Origin: Roseiarcus sp050015935
GTDB taxonomy: Bacteria > Pseudomonadota > Alphaproteobacteria > Rhizobiales > Beijerinckiaceae
Assembly (NCBI GenBank): GCA_050015935.1
Contig: JBEKAL010000064.1
Span: 1-15,224 of the forward strand
DNA: 15,224 nt
Reading direction: 5' to 3'
Both the position numbers and the translations under genes were made by a program. Shown here piece by piece: positions 7,733-15,180 of the stretch (position 1 is its first letter; each line of letters starts with the position of its first letter). The notes beneath the pieces were generated by a model. The model saw only the letters and a program-made list of their open reading frames with translations. It was not told the DNA's origin and did no database searches.

Positions 7733-9265
7733 TCACAGCAATTGTCGTCGCAGGGATCGTCCGAAAATCCGCGACGCCGCCGTATAGATCAGCGCGTAGA
7801 CGACGATCGCGGTCATCCCTGTCAGCACGATGTCGAGTTCGTTTCTCATGAAATGCAAACGACGGACGAGCAAATCGACCGCATGAAACAAATGCGGCGC
7901 GGCGATCGCGGCGGCGCCCGAGCAGAATGTCGTGATCGCGATGTTTTCGATCAGTTTCGCGTCGGGCCGCATCCAGTTTCGGCGCAGGCCGATGAGGATC
8001 AGCAGGGCGAAATTGATCCAGGCGCCGGCGGCGGTGGCCGTGGCGAGGCCGACGGCGCCCCAGGCGCGGTAAAGGCCGATCTTGAGCGCGAGATTGATCG
8101 CGAGGCCGGCGAAGAAGCACAGCATCGGCGTCTTGGTGTCGCCGCGGGACTGGAAGGCGGCGACGGCGGAGCGAATGAGCACCATCGGGATCAGGCCGAG
8201 CCCGTAGGCCTCCAGCACCGCGGCCGACCTCAGCGCGGCTTCGGCGTCGAACTTGTCGCGCATGAACGCGCCGCGCACGACCTCCTCGGGCAGGATCAGG
8301 AACGCGACGAGGAAGGGCGCGGAAAGGGCGAGGGTGAGCGCGATCGACCGGTTCTGGGAACCCGCCGCCCCCGCGGCGTCGCCGGCCGCGAGCAGGCGGC
8401 TCATCTCCGGCAGAAGGACGGTTCCGGCCGCCACGCCGATGACCCCGAGGGGCAATTGGTAGAGCCGCTCCGCGTAATAGATCGAGGAAACGGCGCCGGT
8501 GGGCAGCAGCGAGGCGAGGATGGTGTCGGCCAGGATCGCGATCTGCTGGCCCGCCGAGCCGATCACCGCCGGTCCCAGCGCGGTGAAGAACTGCCGGACG
8601 TCGGGGTCGAACCTCGGGAAGGCCAAGCGCTCGAGAACGCCGCGCCGCCGCGCCTCGGCCATCAGCAGGACGAGTTGGGCCAGCCCCGAGACGGCGACGC
8701 CCCAGCTCGCGGCGACGCCGGCGTCGGGAAATAAGAACGCAAGAGCGAGAAACGCCATGACGAAGAGATTGAGCAGGACCGGGGCGAAAGCCCCTGCGCT
8801 GAAAAATCCATGCGCGTTCAAGGTTCCCGTATGCAAGGTGGCGAGCGTTATGAACGCCAGATAGGGAAAGGTGATGCGCGTCATGTTGACGGCGAAGGCG
8901 AATTTCTGCGGGTCGCTTTCGAAGCCCGGAGCGATGAGTTCGACGAGCTGCGTCGTGTACAAGTAGGCCAGCGCCAGCAGCGCCAGTTGCGAGATCAGCA
9001 GCAGGGTGAAAATCCGGCTGGAAAAAGTCTTCGCGCGCTCCTCGCCTTGCGTGACCAGCACCCGCGAATAGGTCGGCACATAGGCCGAACTGAATGCGCC
9101 TTCGCCGAAGATGGCGCGAAATTGATTGGGCAGGCGAAGGGCGACAAAAAAAGCGTCGGCCAACGGGCCGGCGCCCAGGATCGCCGCGATCATGAGATCG
9201 CGCGCGAATCCCGTCAGCCGCGACAACGCGGTGAACCCGCCTACGGAAATGAAGTTTCGGTACAT
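7733..9265 (-). CDS. murJ: Lipid II flippase MurJ (MviN family)
   Basis: It is an inner-membrane transporter of the MOP superfamily that moves lipid II to the periplasm for peptidoglycan assembly. From ATG at 9265 it has 510 residues, the normal length, with about 14 hydrophobic segments along the chain. Family hallmarks are visible: the N-terminal SVGGFTALSRLTGFARD, GAGPLADAFFVALRLPNQFR, and GEGAFSSAYVP with its conserved Glu and Ala-Phe. The upstream in-frame GTG at 9283 would add six residues; ATG 9265 is preferred because MYRNFISVGG aligns with the usual start of the family, although both ribosome sites are weak. It is divergent from the helicase-tail gene and precedes the reductase gene on the same strand. 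Its usual neighbours in other genomes, such as trpS, are not adjacent here. Confidence 0.93.
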   Translation of the reverse strand: MYRNFISVGGFTALSRLTGFARDLMIAAILGAGPLADAFFVALRLPNQFRAIFGEGAFSSAYVPTYSRVLVTQGEERAKTFSSRIFTLLLISQLALLALAYLYTTQLVELIAPGFESDPQKFAFAVNMTRITFPYLAFITLATLHTGTLNAHGFFSAGAFAPVLLNLFVMAFLALAFLFPDAGVAASWGVAVSGLAQLVLLMAEARRRGVLERLAFPRFDPDVRQFFTALGPAVIGSAGQQIAILADTILASLLPTGAVSSIYYAERLYQLPLGVIGVAAGTVLLPEMSRLLAAGDAAGAAGSQNRSIALTLALSAPFLVAFLILPEEVVRGAFMRDKFDAEAALRSAAVLEAYGLGLIPMVLIRSAVAAFQSRGDTKTPMLCFFAGLAINLALKIGLYRAWGAVGLATATAAGAWINFALLILIGLRRNWMRPDAKLIENIAITTFCSGAAAIAAPHLFHAVDLLVRRLHFMRNELDIVLTGMTAIVVYALIYTAASRIFGRSLRRQLL

Positions 9266-9692
9266 GCCTCGGCTTCGAATCACCGACGGGAAGAATAGCG
9301 CCCAAATCGCACACTGACGCCTTTATCCCGAATATTGTGTTTCGCGTAGGCTCGGGTTTTCGGCGATGGATCGGGCTTCTCGCCGCAGCGGGACCGCGGC
9401 GGCGGCGTTCCGCTCGGACCGGCGCCGGCCTCGCCCCGTTGCGCGCCCGAGCCGACGCAATGGATCTCCGCGGGCGGGAAAAGCGGGTCTCCCCGGGGTC
9501 GACGGCGCGCCGTGTCGGCGGCTCTGGACGTTTGTCGACCGAGTTCGCAGCTCTGCCCCCGAAAACGCTCCGGCATTGGCAGCGCCCAAACGGTCAGGTA
9601 AAGAACCTCGCCGTGCAGGGGCGCCCAGTGGACCGCAATCGATCCACCGACGGCGGGCCGAGGATTGACGACGACGATTCGAAGGAAGCGCG
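9266..9692. other. Intergenic region between murJ and the helicase-tail gene
   Basis: These 427 bases have no intact gene that I can support. Plus-strand frames at 9337-9987 and 9366-9668 and the minus frame 9280-9750 are Arg/Pro/Ala-rich and look like shadows. An AT-rich pocket at 9321-9345 may hold the murJ promoter. From about 9515 the plus strand contains short matches, in two frames, to the helicase segment that should precede the conserved C-terminal region: WTFV at 9525-9536 and HWQ at 9574-9582. This may be a decayed remnant. Confidence 0.4.
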
Positions 9693-11471
9693 ATGGCAGA
9701 GGCTGAAGCGACGCAGGAAGGCGAAGCGCCCGCCGAGCCGCGGTCCGCACGGGTCCCGGACCTGGCGAACGTTCGCGGCTTCCGCGTGTTGCCCGGCGCG
9801 AACGAGGCGCCCGAGGCGAACGGGCTCGACGACGAAACGCGCAAGCTCGAGTTGGCCAAGGAATTCGCGGCGCGCGCGACGCGCCTTGCCGAGGCCGTCG
9901 ACGACGCGCTCGCGCTCGCCAACGACGGCACGATTCGCTGGCTCGGCGATCCCATCGCCAAGCTCGTCGCCGGCGAAGAGGCGCTGAAGCCGAGAGCCGT
10001 CGTCCTCGCGGACGACGCGCTGTCGGCGGAGGGCAGGGAAGCGGTGCAACAGCGCGTCGCGCTTTGGCTCGTCGCGCATGTCCGCAAGGCGCTCGGCCCG
10101 CTGCTGTTGCTGGCCGAGCCCGAATCCGTTCCCGAGGGCGTGCGCGATCTCGCTCTCAAGCTCTCGCAATCGCTCGGCGTTCTCGAGCGCGAAGGCGTCA
10201 AGGCGCAAGTGAAGGCGCTCGATCAGAGCGCGCGCGGCGCGCTGAGAAAGATGGGGGTGCGCTTCGGCGCCCTCTACATCTATGTTCCCGCTCTCCTCAA
10301 GCCCGCGTCTCGAACCCTGTGCACGCAACTCTGGGCGCTGCTGCGCGCAGACGCGGACAAGGAGGCGATCGCCGAGCGGCTGCTGCATTTTGCGTCGACG
10401 GGAAGAACTTCGTTCGCGGTGGAGCCTCCGGCTTCGAAGGAAGTCTATCGCGTAGCGGGTTTTCGCCTTTGCGGGGACCGCGCCGTTCGCGTCGATATCG
10501 TCGAGCGATTGACGGATTTGATCCGCGCCGCCCTGCCGCGCCAGGCGCAGTCCGGAGCTCGCGCGAAGGACGAAGGCGGCGAGGGATTTGTCGTCACCAA
10601 TCAGATGACGTCCTTGACAGGCTGTTCGAGCGAACATTTCGCCTCGATTCTGCGCTCTCTCGGTTTTGCCAGCCACAAAGTGAAAAAGTCGGAGTTTCTC
10701 GCGGCGCGCAAAGCCGCCGCGGCGGCGAGCGCCGTCGTAGCGCCGCCCCCGGCGCAAAACGAGGAAAGCGGACAGCTCGAAGCGGCGACGGACGCAGCGC
10801 AGACGACTTCCGCCGAGGAATGCGCGCCTCCGCCTCCCGCCGCGGACGGCGGATCGGCGCCGAGCAAGAGCGAACCGGCGTCCGCTGAAAGCTCGTCCCC
10901 TGGCGACAACGACGACGGCGCGGCCGCGCCCGCGCCCGTCGCGGAGACGAGCGAGGCCGAAGGCGGCGTTGACGTTTCGCGCGCCGAGGAGGAAAAGCCC
11001 GGTCAAGAGGAACTGATCGAAATTTGGCGGCCGGCCCCGCGGCGGGCGCGCCATTCCGGCAGGGACCACGGCCGACCGTCGCGGGACGGCGGGGCGGCGG
11101 CGCCCTCTGAGGAGCGCGCCCAGCCGCAAGACGTCCAGCCGCGAAAGTCCTGGCGAGATCGCCGGCATGCGGGACGGCCGCGTCAGGCGCAGCCCGAGGC
11201 GGCGCCATCGGCCGATCAAAACCCGCCGGGCGGCGCCGAAAAGCCTCCGGCAGAGCCGGCGCGCGAAGCGCCTCGCCCCTCCTGGCGTCGCGATTCGCCC
11301 AAGGGTTCGAGAATCGGCGACAGCCGAGCCGCCGAGCCGACAAGCGCCGACAAGGCGCGACCGCGTCCGCCTCCGCCGGAACAACGCAAGCCGAGCGTGA
11401 ATCTCGATTCGCCATTTGCGAAATTGCTCGATCTCAAGCCGTTGCTCAAGGCGCGCGATCCGACAAAATAG
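9693..11471 (+). CDS. Stand-alone C-terminal region of an alphaproteobacterial Suv3-like (MgpS-type) helicase; helicase core absent
   Basis: This 592-residue protein matches only the C-terminal part of the large alphaproteobacterial superfamily II RNA/DNA helicase. Recognised blocks include TIRWLGDPIAKLVAGEEALKPR (split across 80-101), ALDQSARGALRKMGVRFG (175-192), IYVPALLKPASRTL (196-209), RLCGDRAVRVDIVERL (258-273) and TSLTGCSSEHFASILRSLGF (306-325). A low-complexity Ala/Pro/Glu linker (336-438), the conserved EIWRP (443-447), an Arg/Pro-rich nucleic-acid-binding-like tail (448-565) and DSPFAKL near the end complete the match. There are no Walker A, DExH or motif VI sequences. ATG at 9693 has GAAGGA six bases upstream, so the short form can be translated. 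Homology begins near residue 20, about where the core would end. It may be a regulatory or RNA-binding remnant, or one half of a split helicase. fdxA follows after 251 bp. Confidence 0.8.
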   Translation: MAEAEATQEGEAPAEPRSARVPDLANVRGFRVLPGANEAPEANGLDDETRKLELAKEFAARATRLAEAVDDALALANDGTIRWLGDPIAKLVAGEEALKPRAVVLADDALSAEGREAVQQRVALWLVAHVRKALGPLLLLAEPESVPEGVRDLALKLSQSLGVLEREGVKAQVKALDQSARGALRKMGVRFGALYIYVPALLKPASRTLCTQLWALLRADADKEAIAERLLHFASTGRTSFAVEPPASKEVYRVAGFRLCGDRAVRVDIVERLTDLIRAALPRQAQSGARAKDEGGEGFVVTNQMTSLTGCSSEHFASILRSLGFASHKVKKSEFLAARKAAAAASAVVAPPPAQNEESGQLEAATDAAQTTSAEECAPPPPAADGGSAPSKSEPASAESSSPGDNDDGAAAPAPVAETSEAEGGVDVSRAEEEKPGQEELIEIWRPAPRRARHSGRDHGRPSRDGGAAAPSEERAQPQDVQPRKSWRDRRHAGRPRQAQPEAAPSADQNPPGGAEKPPAEPAREAPRPSWRRDSPKGSRIGDSRAAEPTSADKARPRPPPPEQRKPSVNLDSPFAKLLDLKPLLKARDPTK

Positions 11472-11593
11472 AGAGTTTCGAGCGCCGCCGGAGCCGAATC
11501 GCGCCAGGGAAATCGCTCGAGATCAAGACTGTAAACAACATGGACGGCTCCAAGCCGCGTGAAGCTTCGCCGGCGGGGAGCGCAGTGCGGCAA

Positions 11594-11638
11594 TTGATCG
11601 CCTTGGCCAGGGAATGCTAGCATCGTCAGGGAATTCCC
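11594..11638 (+). promoter_or_regulatory. Possible fdxA promoter with an overlapping palindrome
   Basis: TTGATC (11594-11599) and CTAGCA (11617-11622) are separated by 17 bases, a plausible but weak sigma-70-like pair, about 100 bp before the fdxA start. A perfect 10-bp palindrome GGGAATTCCC (11629-11638) sits near the expected transcription start and could be an operator. The 251-bp gap to the upstream gene and the lower GC of fdxA fit an independent promoter. Confidence 0.25.
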
Positions 11639-11722
11639 GTATGTAGCCTTTTTCGCCGACGAAAAGCGACGGCGTGTCGGGCCAACTTCGCGTCGGCATT
11701 CGATCTGGTGAGGGACAGCTCT

Positions 11723-12061
11723 ATGACATATGTGGTCGTCGAAAACTGCATCAAGTGCAAATATATGGATTGCGTTGAAGTCTGTCCCGTCGATTGTTTC
11801 TACGAAGGCGAAAATATGCTCGTCATCCATCCCGACGAGTGCATCGATTGCGGGGTTTGCGAGCCGGAATGTCCAGTCGAAGCAATTAAACCCGACACGG
11901 AGCCGGATCTGGAGTCCTGGCTACGTATAAACGCCGAATATTCCAAGCTTTGGCCGAATATTACGGCTAAGAAGGAGCCGCCGACCGACGCGAAGGACTT
12001 CGATGGGCGGTTGGGAAAATACGCCGAGTTTTTCTCGCCAAAGCCGGGCGAAGGCGATTGA
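11723..12061 (+). CDS. fdxA: 7Fe ferredoxin ([3Fe-4S][4Fe-4S], FdxA type)
   Basis: This is a small soluble electron carrier of 112 residues. ATG at 11723 has GAGGG (11710-11714) eight bases upstream; the GTG at 11708 would add five residues and overlaps that site. The cysteine pattern matches Azotobacter ferredoxin I shifted by one. Cys9, Cys17 and Cys50 should hold the 3Fe-4S cluster, and Cys21, Cys40, Cys43 and Cys46 the 4Fe-4S cluster; Cys12 and Cys25 correspond to the extra cysteines of that protein. Blocks ENCIKCKYMDCVEVCPVDCF and CIDCGVCEPECP are intact, followed by the usual charged C-terminal extension. In related genomes this gene sits between the helicase/S4 genes and carD; here only the helicase tail remains. 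It is visibly less GC-rich than its neighbours. The redox partner is unknown. Confidence 0.95.
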   Translation: MTYVVVENCIKCKYMDCVEVCPVDCFYEGENMLVIHPDECIDCGVCEPECPVEAIKPDTEPDLESWLRINAEYSKLWPNITAKKEPPTDAKDFDGRLGKYAEFFSPKPGEGD

Positions 12062-12378
12062 GCCTCTCTTTAGCGCAATCCCGTTGAAAGAGACCGGGTT
12101 CCGGCGTTTCGGAAATGGTCGAGGCATTCGTCGGCGGGGAAGTCGTCCTTGGCCATGGCGATCGGGTTCGGCCCTTCTCCGGGTCGACGGCGCTCGATCG
12201 GCGGGCGACAGCGCTGTTGACGCAGGTCAAAGCATCCCGTCCCCCGCAGTTTACGAGGGACGCAAGTTCCAAAGCGTTCATGGCGAGAGCCATTGTCGCC
12301 CGGTGGCCGCGGAGGCATAGGGTCGCCGCCCATGATCGCGCAACGAATTCGCCACGCTAGCTCGAAGGATAACCACGC
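12062..12378. other. Intergenic region between fdxA and eno
   Basis: These 317 bases hold no gene I can support; the plus frame 12115-12360 and minus frames look like shadows. The region should contain the eno promoter. A dyad TTGAC-GCAG-GTCAA (12217-12230) lies about 150 bp before eno. No trace of carD, which commonly follows fdxA in alphaproteobacteria, is visible. Confidence 0.45.
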
Positions 12379-13650
12379 ATGAGCAAGATCGCTGCCATTC
12401 AGGCGCTCGAGATCCTCGATTCCCGAGGAAATCCGACGGTCAGGGTCCGCCTGAGCCTCGACGACGGCGCCGTCGCGACGTCCTCCGTTCCTTCCGGCGC
12501 TTCGACCGGCGAACACGAGGCGGTCGAGCTTCGCGACGGCGACAAGGCGCGCTACGGCGGCAAGGGCGTGCGCAAGGCCGTCGCCAACGTCGTGGAAAAA
12601 ATCGCTCCCGCGTTGATCGGCCGCAATCCGGCGCATCAGGGCGAGATCGACGCGCTGATGATTGCGCTCGACGGCACGCCGAACAAGGGCGCGCTCGGCG
12701 CCAACGCCATTCTCGGCGTGTCGATGGCGGTCGCCCGCGCGGCGGCCCAGGCGGCGAAACTGCCGCTCTACGCCTATCTCGGCGGCGCCGGCGCAACGCG
12801 CCTGCCCGTGCCGATGATGAACATCGTCAACGGCGGCAAACACGCGGAGAATTCGCTCGACTTCCAGGAATTCATGGTGATGCCGATCGGCGCGCCCAGT
12901 TTCGCCGAAGCGTTGCGCTATGGCGCGGAGACGTTCCACGCGCTGGCCAAACTGCTCAAGGGCAAGGGCTACGCGACGTCGGTCGGCGACGAGGGCGGTT
13001 TCGCGCCCAATCTCGGCAGCGACGGGGAGGCTTGCGAGCTGATCGTCAAGGCGATCGAGGCGGCGGGCTACAGACCAGGCAAGGACATCGCCATCGCGCT
13101 CGACCCGGCGGCGAGTTCGTTCTATTCCGGCGGCGCCTACGACCTCGCCAAGTCGCGCGGCGGCCGCAAGGCCAGCGACCAGATGATCGCTCTCTATCAA
13201 AAGTGGATCGACGCCTTCCCGATCGTTTCGATCGAGGACGGCCTCGACGAAAACGACTGGGCCGGCTTCGCGCGCCAGACCGCGGCGCAAGGCGGACGCA
13301 TCCAGATCGTCGGCGACGACATTTTCGTCACCAATCCGGATTTCATCCGTCGCGGCGTCAAGGAAAAGACGGCCAACGCCGTGCTCATCAAGCTCAATCA
13401 GATCGGCACCGTCACCGAAACGATCGAAGCGATCGCGCTGTGCCGCGAGGCGGGCTGGGGCTACGTCGTTTCGCATCGCTCCGGCGAGACGGAGGACACG
13501 TTCCTCGCCGACTTCACCGTGGCGATGGGCGGCGGGCAGATCAAGACCGGCTCGGCCAGCCGCAGCGAGCGCATCGCCAAGTACAACCGTCTCTTGGAGA
13601 TCGAAGCGGAGCTCGGCGTCGCCGCGCGGTTCAAATCGCCGTTCGGCTGA
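12379..13650 (+). CDS. eno: Enolase (phosphopyruvate hydratase)
   Basis: It converts 2-phosphoglycerate to phosphoenolpyruvate with Mg2+ in glycolysis and gluconeogenesis, and elsewhere also serves the RNA degradosome. Its 423 residues are near the usual length. The catalytic set is complete: His155, Glu164, Glu205 (general acid side, SVGDEGGFAP), Lys338 (NAVLIKLNQIG) and Lys389 (GGGQIKTGS), with metal ligands Asp242, Glu286 (SIEDGL) and Asp313 (VGDD). The N-terminal EILDSRGNPTV and the loop SGASTGEHEAVELRDG are intact. One oddity is AASSF where most enolases have AASEF. ATG at 12379 has AAGGA nine bases upstream. It stands alone between fdxA and a convergent decarboxylase, not in the pyrG-kdsA-eno-pdh order common in alphaproteobacteria, so it could be relocated or a second copy. 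Confidence 0.96.
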   Translation: MSKIAAIQALEILDSRGNPTVRVRLSLDDGAVATSSVPSGASTGEHEAVELRDGDKARYGGKGVRKAVANVVEKIAPALIGRNPAHQGEIDALMIALDGTPNKGALGANAILGVSMAVARAAAQAAKLPLYAYLGGAGATRLPVPMMNIVNGGKHAENSLDFQEFMVMPIGAPSFAEALRYGAETFHALAKLLKGKGYATSVGDEGGFAPNLGSDGEACELIVKAIEAAGYRPGKDIAIALDPAASSFYSGGAYDLAKSRGGRKASDQMIALYQKWIDAFPIVSIEDGLDENDWAGFARQTAAQGGRIQIVGDDIFVTNPDFIRRGVKEKTANAVLIKLNQIGTVTETIEAIALCREAGWGYVVSHRSGETEDTFLADFTVAMGGGQIKTGSASRSERIAKYNRLLEIEAELGVAARFKSPFG

Positions 13651-13664
13651 CAGCCGAGGCTCGA

Positions 13665-13701
13665 CGGCGCCCCTTCTCCCTTTGCGGGAGAAGGGGCGTC
13701 G
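13665..13701. terminator. Strong bidirectional terminator between eno and the decarboxylase gene
   Basis: CGCCCCTTCTCCC (13668-13680) and GGGAGAAGGGGCG (13686-13698) form a perfect 13-bp stem with loop TTTGC. It extends by three more pairs, including one G-U, to 13665 and 13701. It lies 15 bp after the eno stop and 13 bp before the end of the convergent decarboxylase gene, so it can serve both transcripts. No long U-run flanks it. Confidence 0.75.
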
Positions 13702-13713
13702 GCCGCATAGGCG

Positions 13714-14844
13714 TCAGATCACGTAGGACTTCAGCGGCGCGAAGCCGTTGAAGCCGACGGACGAATAAGTGGCGGTGTAGGCGCCTGTTCCCTCGATCAG
13801 CACTTTCGCGCCGATCTCCAGGCTGACGGGCAACGGATACGGCTCCTTCTCGTAGAGAATGTCGACCGAGTCGCAAGTCGGCCCTGCGATGACGCAAGGC
13901 GACATCGCCTCGTCGTCACGGTCGGTGCGGATGGGATAGCGGATCATTTCGTCCATCGTCTCCGCCAGGCCGTTGAACTTGCCGATGTCGAGATAGACCC
14001 AGCGCCGCTGATCCTCGTCCGACTTCTTCGACACCAGGATGACCTCGGCCTCGATGATTCCGGCGTTGCCGACCATGCCGCGGCCCGGCTCGATGATCGT
14101 CTCCGGGATGCGGTTGCCGAAATGTTTGCGCAGCGCGCGGAAGATGGTCTGGCCGTAGGTGCGCACGCCCGGCACCGGCTTGAGGTAGCGGGCGGGAAAT
14201 CCGCCGCCGAGGTTGATCATCGCCAGCTGGATGCCGCGTTCGGCCAATTCCTTGAACACCGCCGCCGAAGCCTTCAGCGCGCCGTCCCACATGCGCGGAT
14301 CGGGCTGCTGCGATCCGACGTGGAACGACAGGCCGTGAGCGACGAGCCCGAGGCCATGGGCGTGTTCGAGCACGCGGGCGGCCATTTCGGGCGCGCAGCC
14401 GAACTTGCGCGACAGCGGCCATTCCGCGCCCGCGCACGCGCAGAGGATGCGGCAGAACACCTTCGAGCCCGGCGCGGCGCGCGCGATCTTCTCCACTTCG
14501 GCTTCGCAATCGACCGCGAAGATGCGGACCCCGAGCGCATAGGCGCGGGCGACCTCTTTCTCTTTCTTGATCGTGTTGCCGTAGCTGATGCGTTCGGGCG
14601 TCGCGCCGGCGGCCAACGCCTGCTCGATCTCGGTGACCGAGGCGGCGTCGAAGCACGAGCCCAGACGAGCCAGGAGATCGAGAATCTCCGGCGCCGGATT
14701 GGCCTTGACGGCGTAAAACACGCGCGTGTCCGGCAGCGCCTTGGCGAAGCCGAGATAGTTTTCGCGCACCACTTCGAGATCGACGACCAGACGCGGGCCG
14801 TCTTCTTTGGTGCGGGCGAGGAATTCCTTGATGCGATCGGTCAA
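13714..14844 (-). CDS. odc: Ornithine decarboxylase (PLP-dependent, alanine racemase fold; ODC/DapDC family)
   Basis: It removes CO2 from ornithine (some relatives also use lysine) to give putrescine, the first step of polyamine synthesis in the cytoplasm. With a TTG start at 14844 it has 376 residues, typical of alphaproteobacterial enzymes. TTG is chosen because GGAGG lies eight bases upstream and TDRIKEFLARTKEDGPRLVV is where the family begins. The ATG at 15087 would add 81 unrelated residues. Lys47 in FYAVKANP holds PLP. SFHVGSQ, the glycine loop NLGGGFP, EPGRGMVGNAG (phosphate binding) and the active-site Cys324 in GPTCDSVD (donated across the dimer) are present. The C terminus AFNGF-like GFNGFAPLKSYVI is complete. 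A long structured leader precedes it, suggesting control at the RNA level. The gene is monocistronic in this window. Confidence 0.94.
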   Translation of the reverse strand: MTDRIKEFLARTKEDGPRLVVDLEVVRENYLGFAKALPDTRVFYAVKANPAPEILDLLARLGSCFDAASVTEIEQALAAGATPERISYGNTIKKEKEVARAYALGVRIFAVDCEAEVEKIARAAPGSKVFCRILCACAGAEWPLSRKFGCAPEMAARVLEHAHGLGLVAHGLSFHVGSQQPDPRMWDGALKASAAVFKELAERGIQLAMINLGGGFPARYLKPVPGVRTYGQTIFRALRKHFGNRIPETIIEPGRGMVGNAGIIEAEVILVSKKSDEDQRRWVYLDIGKFNGLAETMDEMIRYPIRTDRDDEAMSPCVIAGPTCDSVDILYEKEPYPLPVSLEIGAKVLIEGTGAYTATYSSVGFNGFAPLKSYVI

Positions 14845-15180
14845 AGCGGCATCCTCCGTCGCGCGGGCTTTTTTCCGCGCTGGGCAAGGCAAGGGATCGG
14901 AGGCGATGCGTCCGCCGGCCGCGCGTTGGAGACGCGAACCGTCGACGTTGACCCGCCACCGCGATCGCCCGCTTCGCGCTTCGACAAGCGGCGGAGAGCC
15001 GCGTGAAGCGCTCGTCGCGCGATCAGATGCTGCGCCGTAGCCATGTTTCCGCCGCAGGCGAACGCCGTCGGCAAGATTCACAGCCATCGTTTGGAGGGGA
15101 AGAATCCCTTCCGCACGCCCGGCAAGATAGACAAGCCTCTTCGGTAAGCCGACCTTTGGAGGGCCGACAGAGACGAAAAA
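14845..15180 (-). promoter_or_regulatory. Long structured 5' leader of the decarboxylase gene; candidate speF-type RNA
   Basis: The 380 bases upstream of the decarboxylase hold no other gene. On the minus strand the leader contains a nested hairpin at 15162-15136 (CCTC/GAGG outside, TCGG/CCGA inside) and an 8-bp hairpin at 15112-15093 (GGAAGGGA/TCCCCTCC with loop TTCT). Two mutually exclusive pairings follow: GCGGCGGA with TCCGCCGC, or GCGCTTC with GAAGCGC. Alphaproteobacterial ornithine decarboxylase genes are known to carry the conserved speF leader motif (Rfam RF00518), so this region is the obvious candidate. I have not matched it to that model. A minus-strand frame from ATG 15044 runs to a TGA that overlaps the TTG start codon. 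Confidence 0.5.

Noticed and set aside
7016..9314. Long frames 7016-8734 (plus) and 7245-9314 (minus) across the reductase and murJ
   Set aside because: They span two real genes in the wrong frame and have Arg/Gln/Asp-rich shadow composition.
9594..11384. 596-residue minus-strand frame opposite the helicase tail
   Set aside because: Low-complexity Arg/Leu/Gly shadow; the plus frame carries conserved helicase-tail motifs and a ribosome site.
12070..12156. Protein-like minus-strand peptide MAKDDFPADECLDHF... at the end of the frame 12070-13476
   Set aside because: It reads somewhat like real protein, but it is only 28 residues from its ATG, has no recognisable family and no ribosome site that I can see; the longer frame is antisense to eno.
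14845..15087. 81-residue N-terminal extension of ornithine decarboxylase from ATG 15087
   Set aside because: The extension is Arg/Ser-rich and unlike the family, has no Shine-Dalgarno sequence, and overlies leader hairpins; TTG 14844 has GGAGG at good spacing.
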